Positions 14,365-20,700 of a DNA stretch of 21,926 bases are shown in pieces; the first letter of the stretch is position 1; the number at the start of each line of letters is the position of its first letter. The notes under the pieces are model-generated. The model worked only from the letters and a program-made list of their open reading frames with translations, was not told the DNA's origin and did no database searches. The DNA is from a virus. Both the position numbers and the translations under genes were made by a program. The stretch spans positions 1 to 21,926 of the IMG/VR virus record IMGVR_UViG_3300047550_003440; one strand, written 5' to 3'.

Positions 14365-15331
14365 ATCGTTGATATAAATCTTCCATAGAAATTTTTTGAG
14401 GAATACCATTCTCATCTAAAATTTCTATCATGGTATCTCCACTTAAGCACTCAAACTCAACTTTAAACTGTTGTTCTGAGGTGTTTGCAATCGTCTGCTC
14501 CTTCCAGGCGGCGTCTCTACCGGGCACTTCAGACCAATGAACATCTGTAGGTACATATTCGTTCTTGCCCCTTTCAGCGTCATGCCACATACGGTAGAAG
14601 TGGTTCATACCGCGTGGTGTAGATACGATAATTACTTTCGTGCTTTGTCCAGAAGAAATAGTAGGATAAACAGAGGCAAAGAAGTCATCAGCAATGTGAT
14701 TCGGGATGAAAGCGAACTCGTCAAGAAAGATGACATTATAGGATCCGCCTCGGACAGCAGATGAAGAAGTAGAGTTAGATGAAATTTTGGATCCATTTTC
14801 TAATTCTAGAGATCCCTTATTCCAAGATATAATACCTTGTTGCATCCACTTAGGTAGATTCTCATAAGCAAGTTGTAGTCTTCCAAGAAGGTCTCTTGCT
14901 GTGGATGCTTTGTTTGCAAGAATAGCAATATTCACATTATCATTGAACACTGCATAATGAAGAAGATATGAGACAACAGTTGTAGAATTGTGTGAAACTA
15001 TTTCATTACTGTAAAATATATTACCATTATCAACATCAAGAAGATCATACATATTAGAAATTCTTGATGTTTTTTTTAATTGTAATATTTTTTCTGCGCC
15101 ATTTTTTGTTTGTATACAGTCATCAATGGAACAATCTTCACAATAAACTTCTTGCCATTTATCATTTAATAAGATGTGTTTATCTGCACATATAAGAGAT
15201 TTTCCAGTTTCGGTTACAACCTCCCATTCTTCATATTCTATAGTTTTTCCTACCCCAGAAAAAGATTGCCATCCAGAAGGAGTTTCTACTTCCCATTCAT
15301 CAGTTTTTATTTCTTCAATAAATTTAGACAT
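14360..15331 (-). CDS. gp17: gp17 terminase piece 2: C-intein 1, ATPase body, N-intein 2
   Basis: Residues 1-115 are C-intein 1 (TPSGWQSFSGVGK, ADKH with His52, YDLLDVDNGNIFYSN, ending SHN with Asn115). Residues 116-294 are the terminase ATPase after the P-loop lysine: Ser116 as +1 nucleophile and P-loop Ser, SWNKGSLELENGSKI (169-183), Walker B NVIFLDEFAFIP (Asp204, Glu205) and coupling motif STPRG (237-241). Cys295 opens N-intein 2 (CLSGDTMIEILDENGIPQK, then EDLYQRL, 29 residues). The extein matches T4 gp17 closely (TTVV, GIVEWNKGSIELDNGS, TTPNGLNHFY). The ATG overlaps the Vsr-like gene stop by 8 bases, with GGAG 7 bases upstream. The piece cannot be a full ATPase without trans-splicing. Confidence 0.94.
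   Translation of the reverse strand: MSKFIEEIKTDEWEVETPSGWQSFSGVGKTIEYEEWEVVTETGKSLICADKHILLNDKWQEVYCEDCSIDDCIQTKNGAEKILQLKKTSRISNMYDLLDVDNGNIFYSNEIVSHNSTTVVSYLLHYAVFNDNVNIAILANKASTARDLLGRLQLAYENLPKWMQQGIISWNKGSLELENGSKISSNSTSSSAVRGGSYNVIFLDEFAFIPNHIADDFFASVYPTISSGQSTKVIIVSTPRGMNHFYRMWHDAERGKNEYVPTDVHWSEVPGRDAAWKEQTIANTSEQQFKVEFECLSGDTMIEILDENGIPQKISMEDLYQRL
14363..14449 (-). other. Split intein 2, N-terminal half (29 aa)
   Basis: It starts at Cys295 of piece 2 with CLSGDTMIEI, a standard intein block A, and ends at EDLYQRL before TGA. At 29 residues it is much shorter than the roughly 90-100 residues of usual N-inteins. The end resembles the AceL-TerL N-intein as I recall it (EDLYKRLA). Confidence 0.88.
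14987..15331 (-). other. Split intein 1, C-terminal half (115 aa)
   Basis: It shares TPSG-(W/F)-x-SFSG, YDLLDV, YSN and SHN with C-intein 2, so the two inteins are related, but overall they are well diverged. It ends in Asn115 before Ser+1. The 115 residues hold block B (ADKH) through block G. Confidence 0.9.
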
Positions 15332-15596
15332 TTAAAAACTCCAAGCATTTTTTAATAGCATACTCTTTATTATTTCTATATTCTTCTTCTTTAATATGAA
15401 GAACTTCAAATCCATTATTTTGTATAATTTCGTCTCTTTGCCAATCTCTCAATCTGTTTGAATTTCTAATTATATATCTTCCATGCCAATAAGTACCATC
15501 AAATTCTATAATTTTTTTACTCTTGATATTTATAAAATCTGGAAAAATAAATCTGTTACCCAAATTTAATCTATATTCATTATTTAATTCCGCCAT
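15324..15596 (-). CDS. Free-standing Vsr-like endonuclease in the first gp17 break (90 aa)
   Basis: The 90-aa product has the short-patch-repair (Vsr)/PD-(D/E)XK pattern: NRFIFPDFINIKSKKIIEFD (residues 14-33, Asp20, Glu31, Asp33), GTYWHGR, then RDWQRDEIIQNNGFEVLHIK (50-69) followed by EEEY. Vsr-like homing enzymes are known from fractured genes in marine phage metagenomes, where they lie between split-intein halves. It is shorter than bacterial Vsr (about 136 aa) and lacks an obvious DNA-binding extension, so it may be a minimal or N-truncated form. It starts 17 bases after the piece 1 stop and overlaps the piece 2 ATG by 8 bases. No late box is seen in the short gap before it, so it is probably transcribed with gp17. 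Confidence 0.82.
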   Translation of the reverse strand: MAELNNEYRLNLGNRFIFPDFINIKSKKIIEFDGTYWHGRYIIRNSNRLRDWQRDEIIQNNGFEVLHIKEEEYRNNKEYAIKKCLEFLNV

Positions 15597-15613
15597 TTAC
15601 AATTTCTCCACAG

Positions 15614-15988
15614 TCAAGGCAAATCAGTATTACTTTCTTTCTTGATTTTTTCATAAAATTCTCCAATAGTCACTTCAATAATTTCTCCAGTAAGTTTATT
15701 CCTTAACCTTACCGTTGTATTTGTATTAAAACATTTACCCGTCTGACGGGGCATTTTACATATATTAAATCTATTTTCGTGGAAATTTTTGATTAATTTT
15801 TCTTGAAACGGATACATTTCAAAGGGAACTAGACCGTGATCGAGAGACACGATCTTAATATAATTTCTAGCAAAATATACTGGATCTTCTTTACACCTTA
15901 AGAACTCAATAATTTGTTCTTCTGTAAACTCAATAGGCGTATTTGCTTTTTTAAGCAAAGGATTACCCAAATACACATCATTGGACAT
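15614..15988 (-). CDS. gp17: gp17 terminase piece 1: N-terminal ATPase segment and N-intein 1
   Basis: Residues 1-85 are the start of the large terminase: the FARNYIKIVSLDHGLVPFEM region, the adenine-binding YPFQEKLIKNF segment (59-69), and Walker A PRQTGK (80-85), matching SRQLGK of T4. At Cys86 the sequence becomes an intein block A, CFNTNTTVRLRNKLTGEIIE, continuing VTIGEFYEKIKKES to a TGA after 39 intein residues. The break falls between the Walker A lysine and the Ser/Thr that binds magnesium, so this piece cannot act alone. A GGAG lies 7 bases before the ATG. With pieces 2 and 3 the spliced terminase would be 85 + 179 + 301 = 565 residues (T4 gp17 is 610). Confidence 0.93.
   Translation of the reverse strand: MSNDVYLGNPLLKKANTPIEFTEEQIIEFLRCKEDPVYFARNYIKIVSLDHGLVPFEMYPFQEKLIKNFHENRFNICKMPRQTGKCFNTNTTVRLRNKLTGEIIEVTIGEFYEKIKKESNTDLP
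15617..15733 (-). other. Split intein 1, N-terminal half (39 aa)
   Basis: It begins at Cys86 of piece 1 immediately after the Walker A lysine. The pattern C-F-N-T-N-T-x-V, a turn, then I-x-x-V-T-I-G-E-F fits intein block A and the following strand. At most 39 residues belong to it. Confidence 0.87.
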
Positions 15989-16001
15989 AATAAAACTCCC
16001 T

Positions 16002-17585
16002 TTAATCCTCTACATAAATGAACGAAACATTAGCAGCAGTAATATTAGATGTAGATGAAATTACTGCGGTTAAGAAATTATTTGGTGGAATATGAATACC
16101 CATATCAATTAAATTAACATCAAGAGTGGAGTTATCTGCTACATGAAATGCAGCAATAGGTGGTATTGATTGTGCCCCTAATGCAAATAATCCCGTACTA
16201 TCCTGAGTTGCAGTAAGTGATGTATTAAAATCACCCTGAGTTGTCCATCTCAAATAATTTGCAATTGTTGGATTATAATATAAACGAATAACCGCAGGAT
16301 CACCAACAGTATTCACAGATGCAGTAAGTCTTGAAATAATAAGATCTCTGGTATTAATCTTACCTTGATAAACAAGTTTATTCTTAACTGAAAGAAGATG
16401 ATATAGAGAACCAGGAGTATTCATTGAATCGTTTCTGGTTGCAGTTATTGAATATGGAAGTCTTGTTCTTTCAACAATACCTTCAATTGCACCTAAGAAT
16501 GATGCTCCTCTACAAGTAACAACACCTACACCACCATTAATATTTGCTGCAACATATCCAATCTTCATTGATGGATTTGCTAGGTGTGGTAGTTCGTTTC
16601 TATTAGAATAATGCTCGTGATGGAAGAAAATCATATCCCCATTTAGAGGATTTTCAATCGCATATCTAATCTCACCAGAACCTAACCAACGGAAGTTGAT
16701 TTGATATACATTCAGTTTAGATGGGTCTAGAGTAATACCAGAGTATCCAGTTCCATCAAGTTTATCTAAATTAAAATCTTCTTGGAAAGTCCAGTTTTCT
16801 GTTTGTACTACCCCTGCCTGTTCTATTTGGTTTGTAAAAGATGCTGCTGCTGTGCTGGTTAGATTAAAAGTTCCAAGTTGAGGACCAAGAGATGTTGCTA
16901 AAAATCTTAATCTTGATTGGTCATACTCAACCAACCACAAAGCATTGAAGAGTGCTTGTGCTCTTAGTCCTTGTGCGAGTTGAGAAAGATTTCCTGCAAG
17001 TGTTCCTGAATTTACTGTTACTGCAGTGAAAGATGTTCCATTGAGAGTGACTGTTACATTTCCATCATCAAGTGTAGTAAAGTCAAATCCTTGAATTCTT
17101 GCTTTACCACCATTCGCACGAAGAACACCAAACTTCCCATTGGTGTGTGCATATCCAATTTGAATTGCTTGTTCTTGATTGAATAGTCCTGCTCTTTGTG
17201 TAAATCCTACTGGGTTATTTGAAAAAGAACCAGTAAATCTTGCAACAACACCTTGTCCTGGACGGTATCTAATAAAGTTTGTGCTTCTGATTACACCATA
17301 AGAATTTGCAGATGATCCAGCACCTACTACGAATGTGGAATTACTATGAGTAGCAATTCCTGTTGCACTAAATGTAAATGTCTCAAACTCTCTTGGATCT
17401 AATCCATAGACAGCATCTGCCTGAATTTTTGGTGTAATGGGAATTGAAATATTCTCACCAAAGGCAGATTTAGAGCAAGCACTTTCATTTAGGATATTTC
17501 CATACTCATCAGCACGGAGATAAACCTCATGAAGTGTTCGTTCTTGATTTAGATAATCTTGTGTAGTCTTATTCCACTGAGCCAT
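16002..17585 (-). CDS. Virion structural protein of marine T4-like phage type (function unknown)
   Basis: The 527-aa product starts MAQWNKTTQDYLNQERTLHE. It contains RYRPGQGVVARFTGSF (about 104-119), GYAHTNGKFGVLRANGGKAR, WLGSGEIRYAIENPLNGDMI and a Thr/Asn/Ser-rich C-terminal half. I recognise the type as a large beta-rich structural protein found near the terminase genes in marine phages; similar stretches also occur in algal-virus proteins, by memory. A receptor-binding, fibre or decoration role is possible but unproven. No signal peptide or membrane segment is seen. The start shares one base with the upstream stop (TAATG), and gp17 piece 1 follows after 13 bases. Confidence 0.65.
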   Translation of the reverse strand: MAQWNKTTQDYLNQERTLHEVYLRADEYGNILNESACSKSAFGENISIPITPKIQADAVYGLDPREFETFTFSATGIATHSNSTFVVGAGSSANSYGVIRSTNFIRYRPGQGVVARFTGSFSNNPVGFTQRAGLFNQEQAIQIGYAHTNGKFGVLRANGGKARIQGFDFTTLDDGNVTVTLNGTSFTAVTVNSGTLAGNLSQLAQGLRAQALFNALWLVEYDQSRLRFLATSLGPQLGTFNLTSTAAASFTNQIEQAGVVQTENWTFQEDFNLDKLDGTGYSGITLDPSKLNVYQINFRWLGSGEIRYAIENPLNGDMIFFHHEHYSNRNELPHLANPSMKIGYVAANINGGVGVVTCRGASFLGAIEGIVERTRLPYSITATRNDSMNTPGSLYHLLSVKNKLVYQGKINTRDLIISRLTASVNTVGDPAVIRLYYNPTIANYLRWTTQGDFNTSLTATQDSTGLFALGAQSIPPIAAFHVADNSTLDVNLIDMGIHIPPNNFLTAVISSTSNITAANVSFIYVED

Positions 17586-17896
17586 TAATCACTCCACGAT
17601 AATCTTTCTGGTCTGTATCTTTGTGCGTTTTTAACTCTTGAAGTATTTTCCTGGGATGGATACACATTATGAACAATGGCACCAGGATATTCTCCCTGAA
17701 GTTGCTCTGTAAGTTCATTTTTGGAAGGCATAGAACCTTCTATCTCCATTCTATATATCTTACCTTCCCAAACCACATCTGCAAAATATGATTCTGTGGT
17801 AGGTTCTGATTGTGGTGAACCACCTACATTTAAAGTTCCATTAAAATTGCCATTAATGGTAATGCTTTCTGATAGAAATTGTTGAAAAGATTTCAT
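17585..17896 (-). CDS. Small protein with capsid-targeting-like N terminus
   Basis: The 103-aa product begins MKSFQQFLSES. The first ten residues closely resemble the T4 capsid-targeting sequence MKTYQEFIAE, and LSE-S fits gp21 cleavage after Glu10. I infer that it is taken into the prohead and processed to about 93 residues. After a polar linker (TINGNFNGTLNVGGSPQSEP) a compact domain, VVWEGKIYRMEIEGSMPSKN and LTEQLQGEYPGAIVHNVYP, has a beta-alpha-beta look. The basic tail is KNAQRYRPERLSW. Function after delivery is unknown. It overlaps the 527-aa gene by one base. Confidence 0.65.
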   Translation of the reverse strand: MKSFQQFLSESITINGNFNGTLNVGGSPQSEPTTESYFADVVWEGKIYRMEIEGSMPSKNELTEQLQGEYPGAIVHNVYPSQENTSRVKNAQRYRPERLSWSD

Positions 17897-17897
17897 T

Positions 17898-19460
17898 TTA
17901 GTTACAGTTCCAACGACGGAGTGCTTTGTTAATTCTTGAATCTGGATCTCGTGCAGTTTTTGCTGATGTAAGTTTAGACTTCATGCCTTTCATACGCCGG
18001 CAGAAGTTAGCGCGACGCTTTGCTCTTTTTCCAGTTGGTTTCTTTTCAGTTACAGCAGTTTGAAGTTTTGAACCTGGATTCTCGCGACGATAAGCATCTA
18101 CTGCTGCTTGACTCAATCCATCAGTTTTATCTTTACGGTTGACTTTTTGCCAGTCCTCACTCAAATCCATTTCTGCTCGCCAGTTAGAAAATCCTTCTAC
18201 TTTTACACAGCGATTATAGGTTTTACCAAATAATTTCTGAGTTCCTTGTTTCTTGTATCCTGTCCAACATTTCTTCGCTTCACTCATTTCTCCACTATCA
18301 ACATAATCTGCTGCAGAATCTAAGTAATCTGCTGCTTTTGTGATTTTTGATTGAACCCAAGCTTCAATGTTTCCCTCACCTTTCATTTTTTTACGAAGTC
18401 TTTTTACTGCAGAGATAATCGTAGATAATTCGGAGCGAGCCATAGAATGTTCATGATCATAAGACTCTGGCATATTTCCAGGATGAGGAGTATTTGGTGT
18501 ATATTTTTTACCTAAACTCATAGGTAATGAATACATATCCCAATATTTTACTCCATATTTACATTCATCCCGAGTTTCATTTTTTTCACATTTTGGACAG
18601 TATCTAATCATTTTTACCTCCTCTGATTTAGTACCCCAATTGTCAGCACCAACTCTACGACATTTAACCAGTGCTCCTGATGCATATGCACTTGGCCAAA
18701 CAGAATATCTTGATTTTACTTTATGGTAGCAAGCATCTTTAGATCCGCTACCTTTTCCAGGTTTGTCTTTTCTTGCTTCGTTAAGTTCCATTGATTCTTT
18801 GATTCCTGGTTCTGCTTTTACGTAATTGGCATCTTTTTTACCTTTTGCGAATGTAGAAACCATTGTTGGTTTTGCCCCACCAGATTTTGCTTGTTGACTT
18901 TTATCTTTTTGTCTTTTTCTACGAACTGCTGACTTAATAAGCGAAAGTCCTTTTTTACCTTTCTTTTTTAGTGCCTTTAATCTTCCACTACTAAAACATT
19001 TAGGTGTCTTAGTTTCACCTGGTTCATTGGCACATGGAGAACCATCTGCTTGAACCCATCCAGGTTTTCCATCTTTAGACTTAGAACCCTTAAACCAATG
19101 ATGAAGAGTCCCTTCAGAAACTGAAACATCCTTGAACTTTTTATGTTCTTTTTTTGCTTCTGCTTCCATTTTTTTCAAACGAGTATAATAATCTGGAATT
19201 TCATCTAAATGTTGAAGTGCAATTTCTCTAGCAAGTTCATGATTTTTTGTATGCTCATGTTCAATGGGTTCTCCCATTTTTAGTTGCCTTTCAATAAAAG
19301 AAACTTCTAAACGATGCTTCTTTGCTATTTGCTCAACTGTTTTAATTGGTTTAAGTTGCTCTTTCAATCTTTTTTTGCGACCTTGGCAATGCGCTTTCTG
19401 AGAAAATCCTTTTGGATTGTCGCAATCAATAGATTTTTTATATTTTTCCGACCAACCCAT
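17898..19460 (-). CDS. Lys-rich multi-module protein, concatenation of short Cys/Trp modules
   Basis: This 520-aa protein is a chain of short modules. They are SIDCDNPKGFSQKAHCQGRK (10-29); a helical unit with EIALQHLDEIPDYYTRLKKM (79-98; DUF5661-like); SKDGKPGWVQADGSPC (128-143, with Cys155; DUF5872-like); DACYHKVKSRYSVWPSAYAS (242-261); a CPKC zinc-ribbon-like unit (288-300); a long helical unit (340-390); CWTGYKKQGTQKLFGKTYNR (398-417); and a C-terminal unit with AYRRENPGSKLQTAV and ANFCRRMKGM (456-520; DUF6321-like). I recall these as conserved modules of marine phages and some algal viruses, usually in short proteins. Family names are from memory. The charge suggests nucleic-acid binding or packaging with DNA. 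It lies between gp16 and a capsid-targeted gene. Confidence 0.7.
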   Translation of the reverse strand: MGWSEKYKKSIDCDNPKGFSQKAHCQGRKKRLKEQLKPIKTVEQIAKKHRLEVSFIERQLKMGEPIEHEHTKNHELAREIALQHLDEIPDYYTRLKKMEAEAKKEHKKFKDVSVSEGTLHHWFKGSKSKDGKPGWVQADGSPCANEPGETKTPKCFSSGRLKALKKKGKKGLSLIKSAVRRKRQKDKSQQAKSGGAKPTMVSTFAKGKKDANYVKAEPGIKESMELNEARKDKPGKGSGSKDACYHKVKSRYSVWPSAYASGALVKCRRVGADNWGTKSEEVKMIRYCPKCEKNETRDECKYGVKYWDMYSLPMSLGKKYTPNTPHPGNMPESYDHEHSMARSELSTIISAVKRLRKKMKGEGNIEAWVQSKITKAADYLDSAADYVDSGEMSEAKKCWTGYKKQGTQKLFGKTYNRCVKVEGFSNWRAEMDLSEDWQKVNRKDKTDGLSQAAVDAYRRENPGSKLQTAVTEKKPTGKRAKRRANFCRRMKGMKSKLTSAKTARDPDSRINKALRRWNCN

Positions 19461-19473
19461 TAGAATGTTAAAA

Positions 19474-19896
19474 CTACTCTTTATTATTTAGAAAACCTTG
19501 TTTGAGTAATTTAGATAATTCTGAGGTAGATCCAACAAACACTGCATTATTTGTTACATTATTGGTTGTTTTAACCGATTCTTCCTCAACATCTTTAAGT
19601 TTCTTTTGTAAATCTATAAGTTTATCTGTAACATCTCCAACACTTTTGATAAGTTGACCAGCAACTTCATATGCTCTAGGACTTCCACCTTCCCCAGCAA
19701 GTTCCATTATTCCGTTAATTGCTTCTTGTCCTTTTTCAATCAGAGAATATAAATTTGCCCTAGTATATTCATAGTCTTTTTGAATATCATCCGATTTGAT
19801 TGGAGTTATATTCAATTCTTGTTTTACCTTTTCTACCTCAACAATATCACTAGCGATGTTGAGTGCAGAATCTAATCCTTCATAGTTATTAGTCAT
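19474..19896 (-). CDS. gp16: Small terminase subunit gp16
   Basis: The 140-aa product matches T4 gp16 (164 aa) in plan: a leading EGLDSALNIASD, DDIQKDYEYTRANLYSLIEK (35-54), a central helix pair with SPRAYEVAGQLIKSVGDVTD (72-91), KLIDLQKKLKDVEEE, and a C-terminal AVFVGSTSELSKLL that aligns with ATVFMGSPTELMDEI. gp16 forms rings, binds DNA and stimulates the gp17 ATPase during packaging. It lies 6 bases after gp15, as in T4. In this phage it is separated from gp17 by three extra genes. It is a little short for the family, but all parts are present. Confidence 0.92.
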   Translation of the reverse strand: MTNNYEGLDSALNIASDIVEVEKVKQELNITPIKSDDIQKDYEYTRANLYSLIEKGQEAINGIMELAGEGGSPRAYEVAGQLIKSVGDVTDKLIDLQKKLKDVEEESVKTTNNVTNNAVFVGSTSELSKLLKQGFLNNKE

Positions 19897-19902
19897 AACA
19901 TA

Positions 19903-20700
19903 TCAAATATCTTCTTGCTGTGTTGGACTATATTTTTTGGAATCATCGAAAGTATCCCAAACTTCAGTAAATCCAAAATTATCATCAGGATCTGCATCAA
20001 TAGGATCTGGAGTAACAGTATATCTCATTTCCCTTTTTGCCGTTGCAGTATCTGTGGAATTATAATAATCAACTTGTACCTTACGAATGAGTCCGTCTGT
20101 AGAATCTGCAATTGGACCAAATAAATATGTTTTCGCAGTAAAATTGAGTGTATAAATCAAAGATCTTCTTGTTGTGAAATTTCCTTCGTAATCATCTTGG
20201 AATGAAATACTGTCTAATACAATTGGTATATCCTTTTTCTCTCCTATAGAACTAATCAAATCTACAGTTAAATTGAAAGATGGTTGAAAATAAGGCAATA
20301 TCTGCTCAATAATTTGTAAAGCATCATCATTTAACTTACTAAGGATACTTAGTTGAAATCCAATATTATATGGAACTGGCATAAAAATTTTTTTCAAATT
20401 TGTTCCATCTGAAGCTTTAAATGTTTGAATAACTCCTGTTTTTCTGGTTGAATCATATTGAATTGATGTCATTTCAAAGGACATTCTGGGTAAAGTTATG
20501 GCAATTGCTTTATTTAATTTTTCTTGTTGCTCAATTTTTGCCAAAAACTTTTGCATTGGTCCATATGAAAGACCAACTTTCAAATCTGAAATTACATCAT
20601 TTGAATTATTTTTGTGCTTAATATGAATATTATTAAAAAGAGTACCAAATGAAACTATTGTTTTTCTGATAATTTCGTGATAGTAATATGTACCTAACAT
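19903..20700 (-). CDS. gp15: Tail completion / sheath terminator protein gp15
   Basis: The 265-aa protein matches T4 gp15 (272 aa). It starts MLGTYYYHEIIRKTIVSFGT, where T4 has MFGYFYNSSFRRYATLMGD. It has DLKVGLSYGPMQKFLAKI, ITLPRMSFEMTSIQYDSTRK, the PYNIGFQLSILSKLNDDALQ helix and IIEQILPYFQPSFN, where T4 has IVEQILPYFQPHFN. gp15 forms a hexamer that caps the tail and binds the neck. It starts in a TAATG overlap with gp14, and its C terminus ends in an Asp-rich stretch. Confidence 0.95.
   Translation of the reverse strand: MLGTYYYHEIIRKTIVSFGTLFNNIHIKHKNNSNDVISDLKVGLSYGPMQKFLAKIEQQEKLNKAIAITLPRMSFEMTSIQYDSTRKTGVIQTFKASDGTNLKKIFMPVPYNIGFQLSILSKLNDDALQIIEQILPYFQPSFNLTVDLISSIGEKKDIPIVLDSISFQDDYEGNFTTRRSLIYTLNFTAKTYLFGPIADSTDGLIRKVQVDYYNSTDTATAKREMRYTVTPDPIDADPDDNFGFTEVWDTFDDSKKYSPTQQEDI

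Noticed and set aside
12555-15988. gp17 broken by group I introns or decayed into a pseudogene
   Set aside because: The junctions carry intein protein motifs (Cys1, His-Asn, Ser/Cys+1), each piece has its own start and stop, and all visible catalytic residues are kept. Simple decay or RNA introns would not give this pattern.
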